Shown here: positions 1 to 8,577 of the stretch, piece after piece | Position numbering within the stretch: position 1 is the first letter of the stretch | Layout: each line of letters opens with the position of its first letter | From: Symbiodinium natans | Taxonomy: Eukaryota > Sar > Dinophyceae > Suessiales > Symbiodiniaceae | Direction: 5' to 3' | Assembly (NCBI GenBank): GCA_905221605.1 | Contig: CAJNDS010002068.1 | Coordinates: 523,001-583,000 of the forward strand | DNA: 60,000 bases | Made by a program: the position numbers and the translations under genes | Notes under the pieces: model-generated | Databases searched by the model: none | What the model saw: only the letters and a program-made list of their open reading frames with translations | Told to the model about the DNA's origin: nothing

Positions 1-1095
1 ACAAGCTTGCGATGATTATTTGAGGAGCGAACGTAAATACGACAACAGAGCTCCATTCACTCTGTTTTGCAGGTTTCACGTGTTCGCTCTCTCATACGCT
101 CCCTACAAACCTTGGCCGAAGCCGTTCCCGGCATGGTGACCGTAGGAGTTGCCTGCCCTTCCCACGGCATGCAATGTCGTTCGTCAGGTGGGAGCCGATA
201 TCTGCCGGTTTTCTTTCACGAAAAGTTGATTTGGGTGCGTAAGTCTTGAACTGAAATAGCCCCCCCAAACCCTGAAGTAAACCAAAAGACCCCTGCTGGC
301 AGACAGTCCTAAAGTCCTTGAAGTCGTAAAAAGTTCAAGTCCAACGTCGTCAGGGTTATCAGCTGCCTGAAAGCCCAAACCCCGAGTCAGGCTATGGAAG
401 CAAGGACGCAGTGGTTCTGACCGGGTCTTTCTTGGTCACTCAGCTGCTGGCGCGGCGCTGCCCTGGGATCTCTCAGTTCCCAAGACCGTTCGCAGCAGCT
501 TTTGTTAAGTGTTGTTTTGTCATGGGCTCTTAGGGTTGCAGGATGTAGTTAATGTTTGACTCTTGTGGTCCCCCAATGGTCCCCCAAAAATGGAGCACCC
601 TCATCAAGTTTTCGCAGAAGGGTTCGAAGATTTGAATGAGCTGTCAGGTCATTTGTCACGAGGCTTTCAATGCGGACAGCGCGGAGATGCAACAGAGAGC
701 TTCCTTCATCTCACATGGCTCCATTAATCTTGCCCTCAGGCAATTTCCCACGGAGCCTCTGCGAAGACGGGACCTGCCCCATTCTGCCAAGGCTGTGCAG
801 TTTTCAGCAGTTGCCAAGCGTCGCGGGGATCCCAAAGCCCATTCCACAAGGCTAATGCATTGCACCGGTGTGGAGAGTTCGTAGACCTGGCTGACCAACA
901 ATGTTGCAGCAAGGCCATCAAAGTCGGCTCTTGACACCTGTGAGCTTCACAGCCACCCAGACTGAGGCTCTTCTTCTTGCGACACAAGGTTGCACCAAAG
1001 TCCTGCAGTCTTAGCCGTTCAGCATCCTGGGCTGGTTTGCATCCCTACAGGAAAACACACCCACAGCTGCTTTCCATGTCGCGCAACGCGAGCAC
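1..1095. other. No supported gene
   Basis: No intact gene is recognised here. The - strand is open at 656-937 and in another frame at 736-987, and both translations look mildly protein-like, so a decayed coding relic is possible. Nothing in them matches a family I can name. A 10-bp phrase, tggtccccca, is nearly repeated at about 567-588. Confidence 0.4.
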
Positions 1096-1500
1096 ATGCC
1101 ACAAACTTGATCGCCATCTGCAAGGTCCGAGTAGAGGGCCTGAAGGTAGGTTGATTCTGCTGTTAAGTAACGGCACGCAGAACCCAATACCTGTGCAAAA
1201 CTGTCGCAGTACTGTTTCCAGCAGCGCTATCAAGATCTGTTGGCAGAAGAGGCCACAAGCGGCAGTCACCAGCGGCCGCCACAAGCGCCATCCGCAGCCA
1301 ACGCCGCCCTAACAGTTGCTTTGCCGTGTCCTGGCGCAAGCCGCATTGATTCCACCAAGATTTGCTGCAAGCTTGATTGCCTGCCGTGTGTCGGATACCG
1401 ATGCTGCAGTGACATCGGTCGCTTGCGCGATGCGGGAAGGCTGTAGGCAATGAGGTGATGCAGATACGGCCAGATGCAGTATTCAAGCCAATTGAGACGC
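1096..1500 (+). repeat. Local direct repeat, copy A (intact)
   Basis: This block matches the block starting near 2070. Shared phrases include ccaatacctgtgcaaaactg, acagttgctttgccgtgtcc and the core around gctgcaagcttgattgcct, with scattered substitutions and small indels. The similarity continues past the point where copy B was cut by the retrotransposon: aaggctgtaggcaa at about 1436 matches aaggctgtaggcaa just after the 3' target duplication. Copy A therefore shows what the target locus looked like before insertion. Both copies are open on the - strand, but in different frames, so I do not treat them as genes. Confidence 0.8.
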
Positions 1501-2069
1501 GCCTTGTGCATTGTGTCATCTTCCACAGCGGGCTGTTGCAATCACGGTCCGACCAAAAACTCCGATGACGTGTAGCTCTTGTTGAGCTGCTTGGTGGAGG
1601 TATGTTGGGACGACGGGTGGCCTGTGCTTGCACGCAGCTTGAGCGTCAGTCCCACGGAGCCGGCAGTGCACCGTCCGGCCAAGCTTTTGCAGAGTGCCAT
1701 GTGGACAAATCCGAAAGGTTTACCACACCCGCTATGGGGTACGGATTGTGTCTGCTTCGTCTTGGCCTGCGTAGAGGGTCCGAGAGGGCTTCACTACTCC
1801 TGCTGAGCAAGTCTCTGGTTCAAGACCGTTTTATGTGCACAAATACCACAAGTTTGTTTCCAGGCAAGCTCTGAGTATTTCTCTTGTTCGAAAGCGTAGA
1901 TGTCGCCACATTCCCTTTCATCAAAGTACAGGACGAGAACGAACACGCTCTCGTGCTGGGAAGCCCCAAAACCCGACATCCTTAATCAGCATTGGCTTCC
2001 GTGCAGCTGCTTCGCGAAGCCGCGTCTTCATGCCGAATGACCTGCCTGCAATCTGTTGGCCGAAGCCGT
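1501..2069. other. Sequence between the two direct repeats, no gene
   Basis: No coding sequence can be supported. Short open frames occur on both strands without a recognisable motif. Confidence 0.4.
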
Positions 2070-2396
2070 GTTGCAAGCTCGATTGTGCCGTCTGTACGGC
2101 CTGAGTAGCGGGTCTGAGGCTTGATTCTGCTGTTAGGTCAAGTGGCAAGCAAAATCCAATACCTGTGCAAAACTGTCGCAGGACTGTTTCCAGCAGGGCG
2201 ATCAAGATCCGTTGGCAGTAGAGGCCACAAGCGGCCGCCACAAGCGCCATCCGCAGCCAACGCCATACTAACAGTTGCTTTGCCGTGTCCTGGCACAAGC
2301 CGCGTTGATTCCACCAAGATTTGCTGCAAGCTTGATTGCCTACCGTATGCCGGATGCCGACGCTGCAGTGACATCGGTCGCTTGCGTGATGCGTGA
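2070..2396 (+). repeat. Local direct repeat, copy B, left part
   Basis: This is the left part of the second copy of the repeat at 1096-1500. It stops exactly at the 5' target duplication of the retrotransposon and resumes at 12591 on the far side of the element. Confidence 0.8.
2392..2396 (+). repeat. 5' target-site duplication CGTGA
   Basis: CGTGA directly precedes the 5' LTR and is repeated at 12586-12590 directly after the 3' LTR. Five base pairs is the usual duplication length for Ty1/copia integrase. Joining the flanks across one copy restores the alignment with direct-repeat copy A. Confidence 0.95.
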
Positions 2397-2948
2397 TGTG
2401 AAAGTTTTTGACTTCCTTGTGAGTGCCTTTACAGTTGACAGGATGTCTTGCACGTGTGACATGAACCACGAGTTTGCATTGCATGAGTTGAGAGCTGTGC
2501 TTGAACCGTTTGTTTGGTGTTAGCAGAAGCAGGCATGGACATAGCATGTTTGGAGCTTAGCTTGAAAGTGTTTCTTGCTTTGAGCTTGACGTAAGATGCT
2601 TGGAGTGTGCATGATGAGCAGAGAAGCACTCGAGATGCTTTAGGAGCATCCTTGAAGAAGTGCGTGTTGCTCTGAGTTTGCTCTTCAAACTTTGGCCGCC
2701 GACCCTCGCTTCGCTCGTGTCGTCGTACTGAGGTTCGAGCAGAGTGGCTGTGCACTTGTATGCTTGTTTTGCTAAAGCACTGAAGTCCTGAGAAGCATTA
2801 GGACGTTTGCATGTGTTCCTCCTTTGTTTAACAAAGTTGAGATGGAATTCACGAAAGTGAAGCTGCGCTGACTCTGCGAGAGACTTGCCGAACACCTCTG
2901 GTGTTTTGGCTCAAGCGTGGAGTGAAAAAGTGCTCTGCGTTTTTCACA
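2397..2948 (+). repeat. 5' LTR
   Basis: The 552-bp LTR begins TGTGAAA and ends TTTCACA, a 7-bp terminal inverted repeat with the canonical TG..CA ends. Compared with the 3' LTR it has A instead of G at 2559 (12196) and A instead of C at 2727 (12364). It is rich in GCTTG and TTTG words and low in stop codons on the - strand, which creates spurious open frames. It should contain the element promoter and the R region, but I cannot place the transcription start. Confidence 0.97.
2904..2915 (+). promoter_or_regulatory. Spliced-leader-like motif in the LTR
   Basis: TTTTGGCTCAAG is identical to the last 12 nt of the conserved dinoflagellate spliced leader (known consensus DCCGTAGCCATTTTGGCTCAAG). 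The preceding bases, CCTCTGGTG, match only weakly. It lies 33 nt from the LTR 3' end, where a 5' leader would be expected, and is repeated at 12541-12552 in the 3' LTR. It may be a relict of a trans-spliced element RNA that was copied back into DNA, or a coincidence. Confidence 0.5.
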
Positions 2949-2960
2949 TGGTAGCGGAGC
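2949..2960 (+). promoter_or_regulatory. Primer-binding site, initiator Met tRNA type
   Basis: TGGTAGCGGAGC follows the LTR with no gap. It is complementary to a tRNA ending GCTCCGCTACCA. The first eight bases equal the Ty1 primer-binding site, which uses initiator methionine tRNA. Minus-strand DNA synthesis would start here. Confidence 0.85.
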
Positions 2961-2985
2961 GTCTGAGGACGTTCCAGTAGAGACC

Positions 2986-5166
2986 ATGGCCGCCCAAGCT
3001 CCGGACCCTTCTCAGGTGCCGGTGCCGGACGTGAGTCCTGAAGAAGAGGCTTTGCTGTTTGGTCAAGCAGGCCAGACAACTACGCGACCTCAGGAAGCAC
3101 CGAACCCCTTTGAGTCCCCTCCGGCAACTCCTGCTCAAGCGCAGGCTTCACCAGCGGGCAGTCAGGCAGGGGGAACCTTGCCCACAGCCAGCGGTGGAGG
3201 AACCGAGACTGGGTTTCAAGCCATCGTGTTGGAAATGCTACGTCAGCAGAACCAGTCTACACTTGAGCTCTTGCGTCAGCAAGGGCAGGCTACTCAACAG
3301 AACCAGCAGTTGATAGCTGCTCTCATGAGACGCATGGACTTAGAGGAGAAACGCCGAAACGAGGCCGAAGAGAAGGCAGCGGAGACTGCTAAGTTGGTTG
3401 CTGAAGCTGCAGCTAAAGCCAAGACTGCCGACCCGTTTTCGGGACCTGGTGCAACAGCAGCGACGGGGTCGTCTTCGTCTACTTCTTTTAGTGGTGGGTC
3501 CACTCTTCAGAACCGAGCGGAGAAGTACCTACCGCCTTTGCCATTGCTGGAGCATCAAGGCATGAGCAAAGGACGCATGCGAGAAGTGGAAACATGGCAT
3601 GGCTATGTGGAGACTTTGAGCTCGTGGTTGGCTTTGCAGGACGAGTCTTTCGTTCGGGAGCTTCAGCTGTGTGTGAAGGTAAAACACGAGATACTCCAGA
3701 AGGATCTCAGTGTGGAAGTTGCAGCGCGGAGCGCTAAGCTGTTTTACTACCTGACCCAAGCCCTGGCAAAGTGGGAAAGGGGTCTGGAGTTGCTACGCTC
3801 GTGCTCGAAGCGACAGGCTTTGAGTGCCTGTGGGTACGAGGCCATGCGCACCATCACACAGCAGTACAGCATAGTGTCCCGCATGGAAGCCGTCTTCGTG
3901 CGTGACCAGTGTTTGAAGTTGCAGCACACGTGCCAACATATTCGGCGGCCTACTGACCTCATTAGGCACCTTGAAGATGAGTTTTCTCGGTCTGAGGCAA
4001 AGCTGTCGAATTTCCCTGAACTTCTTCTGTCAGAGGCTGATCGGTGCAGTATCCTTTTGCAAGCGGTGAATACCGAGCTTCGTCAATACGTTGTCTTGCA
4101 TGGGAAGAGCAACGACTGGAACTCATTGTGCAGCAGTCTGAAGTACTACGAAGAACAGCTTCGACTGTGTGAGGCTCCAGGTGGAACGTCTCGATCCCTC
4201 AGTGACACTTTGTGTGATTACTGCGGGAAACGGGGACACCAAGCCGAGAAATGCTGGCAGAAGCAAAGGGATGAGAAGGCCCGTGGTGGTGGCAGTCCGG
4301 ACAAAGGCAAGGGCGACCATGGAAAGGATCGAAAGAAGCCTAAGGACAAAGGAAAAGGGGACCGAAACCCCAAAGGTGGGGGAACTCCCAAAGGTGGAGG
4401 AACGCCGCGGGGAGGTGGAACTCCTCGGAGCGAGCACGGGGACAAGAGCCCCAAAGGACGCGGAAAGGGCAAGGAGAAGTCGAAGAAGAAGAAAGGAAAA
4501 TGGAAAGGCCGTTACTTGGGTGAGCCCGAATCGGAAGCAGACTCTGGGGAAGCCACCTTGATGGCTTTGGGTTTTTCCGGAGTGCGGGAAGCTTCGGCCG
4601 AACCTTCTCTTCCTCCTCGTGTTCTGAACGCGCCTGAAGAGGTGAAGCCGGTAGGCACCGTAGTTGGAGATTCAATGGGGGCCTTAGGCTCGAAGTTTTC
4701 TCAAAGAGGAAACCTCTCTCAGATGTGCTCGCACCTAGGGGTTAGCCCGAGGGATGTTTGGTTGGTTGATAGTGGGGCTACGTGCCACATAGTTTCCAAC
4801 CAGTTTATCTCAGGATTTCGTGTGGTGAAGACACACGACAAGGCAGCCAGTCTGTTCAACGCCTCTGGAGGTTCGATCGACGTTTCGTCTGTGGTCGATA
4901 TCGAAGTCTACTTCGGTGATGTTCTTCTGAGACTCGGGGAGGTGTTGGTGGCTGATGTCGGGTTTAACGTCCTCTCTCCATGGTGTGGGGCGGAATTGGG
5001 TTGGAAGACCTATCTGTCCAAAACGGGGTCCCGAATGTACAAAGGGAACAAGAAGAGTATCAAGTTGGTTGGTCACAATCGGGCCTGGTGGGCGGGGGGA
5101 AGAAGTCTAAAGCCTCCTCCAAGAAAGGGGCGGAAGGGCCTAAAGACATGGAACTTGATTCACTGA
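2986..5166 (+). CDS. Retrotransposon gag-protease polyprotein
   Basis: This 726-aa ORF starts 37 nt after the LTR, and its ATG (ccATGGcc) is in a good context. Residues 1-90 are Pro/Ala/Gln-rich. A helical, charged stretch (about 90-145) follows, and then the gag core. A zinc knuckle C-X2-C-X4-H-X4-C occupies C410, C413, H418 and C423 and should bind the element RNA. It is followed by a Lys/Gly-rich basic tract with repeated GGGTP units (about 430-515). The protease active site is the DSGA motif with catalytic D595, preceded by VWLV, and a later hydrophobic FNVLSP segment fits the second conserved protease region. The product would assemble the virus-like particle and cleave the polyprotein. 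The last ~25 codons look out of frame, because a better reading continues in the next frame after the G run near 5093. Confidence 0.93.
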   Translation: MAAQAPDPSQVPVPDVSPEEEALLFGQAGQTTTRPQEAPNPFESPPATPAQAQASPAGSQAGGTLPTASGGGTETGFQAIVLEMLRQQNQSTLELLRQQGQATQQNQQLIAALMRRMDLEEKRRNEAEEKAAETAKLVAEAAAKAKTADPFSGPGATAATGSSSSTSFSGGSTLQNRAEKYLPPLPLLEHQGMSKGRMREVETWHGYVETLSSWLALQDESFVRELQLCVKVKHEILQKDLSVEVAARSAKLFYYLTQALAKWERGLELLRSCSKRQALSACGYEAMRTITQQYSIVSRMEAVFVRDQCLKLQHTCQHIRRPTDLIRHLEDEFSRSEAKLSNFPELLLSEADRCSILLQAVNTELRQYVVLHGKSNDWNSLCSSLKYYEEQLRLCEAPGGTSRSLSDTLCDYCGKRGHQAEKCWQKQRDEKARGGGSPDKGKGDHGKDRKKPKDKGKGDRNPKGGGTPKGGGTPRGGGTPRSEHGDKSPKGRGKGKEKSKKKKGKWKGRYLGEPESEADSGEATLMALGFSGVREASAEPSLPPRVLNAPEEVKPVGTVVGDSMGALGSKFSQRGNLSQMCSHLGVSPRDVWLVDSGATCHIVSNQFISGFRVVKTHDKAASLFNASGGSIDVSSVVDIEVYFGDVLLRLGEVLVADVGFNVLSPWCGAELGWKTYLSKTGSRMYKGNKKSIKLVGHNRAWWAGGRSLKPPPRKGRKGLKTWNLIH

Positions 5167-5237
5167 AGGACGCTGTTGTGCCAGGATCTGAGGTTCCTAT
5201 CCCCTCAGGACAGCGGACCGCTCCCGGAGCATCTTGA
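5085..5237 (+). other. Frame-shifted continuation of gag-protease
   Basis: Downstream of the G-rich run at 5091-5099 (ggcgggggga), the frame used by gag-protease becomes basic and nondescript. A second frame gives a hydrophilic stretch with KKSKASSKKGAEG and MELDSLKDAVV, ending at a TGA at 5235-5237. I infer that a single-base change in the G run, or ribosomal slippage there, separates the two. The tail would be the linker between protease and the rest of the polyprotein. Confidence 0.5.
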
Positions 5238-5708
5238 AGAAAGGAGGAAAGAGCCTGCATAAGGTCGATGAGCTCGATGATGAGCAGTGTGGCCGACACG
5301 CTTTGTCTTCAACTCCGTTTTCGTTTCTCCTTCGAGGGTTTAGGTCTGAGATCTTCCATCCCGAAAGTCCTCAAGAAGAGCTTGTTCTCGACAAAGATCT
5401 TAGGAAACAGCATGACATGTGTGGCTTGAATTTGATTAGGAAGCAGCATGACATGTTTGGCTTGAGCTTGCGCTTGATTTTTGAGCTTGGATTGAATTGC
5501 TTGAGCATGTTGCTTTGGAACCTTGGGAACATACATGCTTTGGAGCTTGCTTTGCGTGTGTGCGTCATGTTTTTCATGGGGTGTTTTTCGCTTATGCAAG
5601 GGATTGGAGCGCCTTTCGGAGGTGCACGAAGGAACAGATCCGGAGCTTTGAGTGTTTTGGTTCTAGTAGCCTTTTGTTTTTGTTGCTCGGAAAGCAGCAA
5701 TCCGCTCC
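5238..5708. other. GCTTG-rich spacer before the accessory ORF
   Basis: This spacer is less GC-rich than the ORF that follows and is dominated by ttgagcttg and agcatgacatgt words. The phrase agcatgacatgtgtggcttga at about 5408 recurs with one change about 34 bp later. The composition resembles the LTRs and the spacers at 7365-8052. One + frame stays open through it and beyond (5234-7816), but I see no recognisable domain. Confidence 0.5.
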
Positions 5709-7364
5709 ATGATGGGTGGCTCCCAAACCTCTGGGCCTGCGATAGAGGACCCAGTTGGTGGAGAGGCGAGTGTTTCGCCAATGGTTGGCCCGTCGCCGGA
5801 GGAGGCAACGGTCCAGGAGCAAATGGCGCAGGTCAAGGAGCCTTCGCCTACCGACTCCGAGAATTGGGGGCATTGGTGCCCCATTGCGGCGGACCCCGTG
5901 GATATTGGAGATTCCGATGTGCCGAGGATTACTCCGGTGGACACCACGCAGCCACCATCCATTCCGGGACAACGCCTGACGGCCTTGCATCATGCTTTGC
6001 TTTTCGATATGAGGAGGAGGATTGCGGAGGCTGCCGAGCTTGGGGTCCATTTGTACCCCGGGCCTGGGGAACCAATGCCCCAGCTTTCCCATTATTATGG
6101 GCCCCCAGCAGACCCGAGTGCCATTTACGATTCCCTCGCCATGGCCGGGACCATAGGCGAGGCCTATGTGGCGCAGCATCTGGGGTCTCCGGCGATTACT
6201 CGCCAGATCTTTGGTGGGTCTGCGACTTTGGTTCGTCCCAGCGAATATGCAGCCCCGACTCCGTGGCACTCGGTGCTTCCGCGGTTTCCGGAAGGTCCAC
6301 ATCCACCACAGGTACTTCCCGAACCTGTGCAAGAAGAAGGTCGCCGTCCCAAAAGATTTCGGGAGGTGGCCACCTCCACTGTGGATCAAGACTTGGCTGC
6401 AGAGGAGCGCCTCCATCTTCTTCTCCAAGGCAAAGGCCTCTTCGAATGGGGGCTGAGGCCCCACGACGTCCTGTCAGCCATGGACAGGCTGGGCGTCGCT
6501 ACCAAGGGCGCTGGGGGGCGCAACGACCGCCGAGAGCGCGAATGCTCCATAAGCGCAATGGGGTATCTTCAGCGGCTCCTCATCTGCTTGCGCGCCTTTA
6601 TCAATGCAAAGGCGGGGGAACGCCCGTTGTTGGCCCTTCACGAGCCGCGTCTCTTCGAGGGACCGCGCTTTACGCGGTATCGCGACGAACGTGTCGCGTG
6701 GGGCGAGCTCACTACGAGTTTGAGGCTTCGAACAGATGCTGCATTGCGGTCGAAGGAGGCCAGCAATGCCCGCAGGGCCGCGCGAGATTCGCGCCGGAGG
6801 TTGAAGCCGAAGGCCCGTGCTGGTCCTGGTGGGTCTACATCAAGCGATTCGAGCTCCACCTCCGTTTCGGCCGACGAAGACCTCCATGGCGAAGGCCCCG
6901 AAGAGGCGCTGAGATTTTGCTTGAAGTGCCGGGAGGACAATATCTCAGTCCAAGAGGCCCTTTGCCTCCCTACGCCAGAGACGGCGCCACCACCGATGGT
7001 GAAGCAAGCAGGGATGGGTGGTCGAGATCCTCCAGCTCCACCAATGGTTCCGGGAACTTCGGCTGCAACTCCGGGCCACCACGACGACGGGGATATGCCC
7101 CTGGAGCCACCTTCTCCTGCTTCAACAGCCCCGCCTGGGGATTCCATCGGCCGCCTTCTTCTTGGTCTTGGACAGACGGGCTCGGAGCGCTCGTTCGTTC
7201 TTCCGCCGCCACCGCCGGCGGTAAAGGCGATGCCACGCCCCGCTCCGGGGCCCTCCATGCCAACGGTTCCCGAATCGGAGGCACCATCTTCCAGCAGCTC
7301 GGCCAATGTCCCCAGCTTCGATGCGGTGGTGGCTGCCGCAAAGGAGACGATCAAGAAAGGATGA
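5709..7364 (+). CDS. Accessory ORF inside the copia element, unknown function
   Basis: This 551-aa ORF lies between the protease and integrase parts of the element, a position that normally holds no extra gene. I do not recognise it. The N-terminal ~85 residues are acidic and Pro-rich. A folded-looking part follows (about 90-360), with LTALHHALLFDMRRRIAE, an HLYPGPGEP segment, a HDVLSAMDRLGV helix and an Arg-rich region (about 340-385). The last ~170 residues are low-complexity Ser, Pro and Gly with proline runs. No transmembrane segment, zinc finger or enzyme motif stands out. Base composition is clearly more GC-rich than the flanking spacers, which suggests captured sequence. A + frame two bases out is also open throughout; I prefer this frame because its amino-acid usage is more protein-like. 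Confidence 0.65.
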   Translation: MMGGSQTSGPAIEDPVGGEASVSPMVGPSPEEATVQEQMAQVKEPSPTDSENWGHWCPIAADPVDIGDSDVPRITPVDTTQPPSIPGQRLTALHHALLFDMRRRIAEAAELGVHLYPGPGEPMPQLSHYYGPPADPSAIYDSLAMAGTIGEAYVAQHLGSPAITRQIFGGSATLVRPSEYAAPTPWHSVLPRFPEGPHPPQVLPEPVQEEGRRPKRFREVATSTVDQDLAAEERLHLLLQGKGLFEWGLRPHDVLSAMDRLGVATKGAGGRNDRRERECSISAMGYLQRLLICLRAFINAKAGERPLLALHEPRLFEGPRFTRYRDERVAWGELTTSLRLRTDAALRSKEASNARRAARDSRRRLKPKARAGPGGSTSSDSSSTSVSADEDLHGEGPEEALRFCLKCREDNISVQEALCLPTPETAPPPMVKQAGMGGRDPPAPPMVPGTSAATPGHHDDGDMPLEPPSPASTAPPGDSIGRLLLGLGQTGSERSFVLPPPPPAVKAMPRPAPGPSMPTVPESEAPSSSSSANVPSFDAVVAAAKETIKKG

Positions 7365-8052
7365 AGGGGATTTGGAGCCGTGGGCCCGGCTTGGAATGTA
7401 TCATAGCTTTCTTTTGCGTTCGGGATGGAGTCCTGGACTACGCCGACTCGGCGTACCGAATTTCCTTTCGAGAAGAAAACAAAGGTGTGAGTGCGTGGTT
7501 TCGTTTTCTTGAAACACATGTGAAGCATGAGTTGTTTGAGCTTGCTTTGCCGCTTGGATTGCTTGAGCTTGAGCTTGCTTGTGCCCGAAACCCCTTTGAA
7601 ACGCACCAAATCACAAACCTTAACTTCAACCCCAACCGAACCGCCGCCAGCCTATACAGGAATGGTCTTGGGCCAGGACTGGATGTCATGGCCATCGTGG
7701 CCGTCTTGGGCTTCTGCAGCCTCTTGGGTGGTCTGTGTTTTGGGGGTTTCACATTGTGTTTGTCGAGTTTAAAAGGTGTTCCGTTGGAGAAAAGGATCGG
7801 AAGGTCTTTAGAGTGAGGCCGCGCAGGAAGGGCTGCAGTGTTAGGATCTTTTGTGGGGACCACTGGGTCCGAGTGCCTAGCTACAAGCAGTTTGTCTTGC
7901 ATAGGAAGGCCCCAAAACCCCAAACACGTACACGTTGCATGTTGAACATGTTGTTTTGCAAGGCTTGCAGTGTGCTTGGGAGTGTTTGTGCTTGGCTTGG
8001 TGTGCTTGATGTTGTTGAAAAGGGCAATGATGAGAGCCCGTGTCATCTGCGG
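7365..8052. other. GCTTG-rich spacer between accessory ORF and integrase
   Basis: Low-stop, T/G-rich spacer with repeated ttgagcttg (7530-7580) and tgcttgg (7970-8010) words, like the LTRs and the spacer at 5238-5708. The integrase ORF is open from 7735, but the stretch before 8053 is Cys- and aromatic-rich and unlike the rest of the protein, so I place it here. The two spacers bracket the accessory ORF and could be remnants of its capture, or introns. Confidence 0.45.
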
Positions 8053-8577
8053 ATGATGCACAGAGGACTGCCAGTGCCGGGACAAGGGACTGAAGCTGAG
8101 CCCTTTGATTTGGAAGCTCCTCGTGGTGGGGAGCCCGGGTCTTCGTCTTCAAGGGTCCCCGAAGGGGTTCCGTCACCGTCAAGTCCCGATTACGAGCCTT
8201 CTGAAGTTTCTGAAAGACCCCCCAAGCCTCCAGAGAATCCACCGGAACCACCGGACAGTGGAGAAGAAGGATCTTTTAGGATTCCGTTGTCCTCAACCGC
8301 CTTGTATCATCATCGTGCACAAGGCCATTTCCCTTATGATTCCAACTGTGACTCATGCTGTTCGTCGAAGGGTCGTGTTCCCGCGCGTCGCTTGCGTCGT
8401 CGTCTTCAAAAAGAGAATCAGACTGTTGGTCTTGATTTTTTCTTTTTCGGCAAGCTAAGAGTCCTGTTGATGACACACCTGGGTTCAAGGTATACTGTCA
8501 GTCTGCCTGCACCGAACCTCGAAGATCCCCAATTGCTTGCTAACATCAACAGAGTGCTGCGTGGATGGGACTGGTAG
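8053..8577 (+). CDS. Retrotransposon integrase, N-terminal part
   Basis: This frame is open from 7735, and I start it at the ATG at 8053, where composition becomes coding-like. A Pro/Glu-rich linker of about 80 residues leads to a short zinc-binding motif of the type HHxxxGHxPxxxxCxxC, with His codons at 8308, 8311 and 8326 and Cys codons at 8347 and 8356. A basic stretch follows, and then LDFFFF, whose Asp (codon 8434) fits the first catalytic Asp of the DDE integrase core. The ORF ends at 8577 in the middle of the core domain. The rest of integrase is in another frame starting at 8565, so a one-base frameshift within 8565-8577 splits the enzyme in this copy. Confidence 0.75.
   Translation: MMHRGLPVPGQGTEAEPFDLEAPRGGEPGSSSSRVPEGVPSPSSPDYEPSEVSERPPKPPENPPEPPDSGEEGSFRIPLSSTALYHHRAQGHFPYDSNCDSCCSSKGRVPARRLRRRLQKENQTVGLDFFFFGKLRVLLMTHLGSRYTVSLPAPNLEDPQLLANINRVLRGWDW

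Noticed and set aside
1163-2547. - strand ORFs of 156 and 208 codons over the direct repeats
   Set aside because: The two repeat copies are open in different frames, and one ORF runs into the LTR, so protein conservation is not supported.
2429-2895. - strand ORFs in the LTRs, repeated at 12066-12532
   Set aside because: They arise from the stop-poor LTR composition and exist only because the LTR is duplicated.
7438-8085. 215-codon - strand ORF inside the retrotransposon
   Set aside because: Antisense to the spacer and the integrase frame, Lys/His/Pro-rich, and produced by the GCTTG composition.
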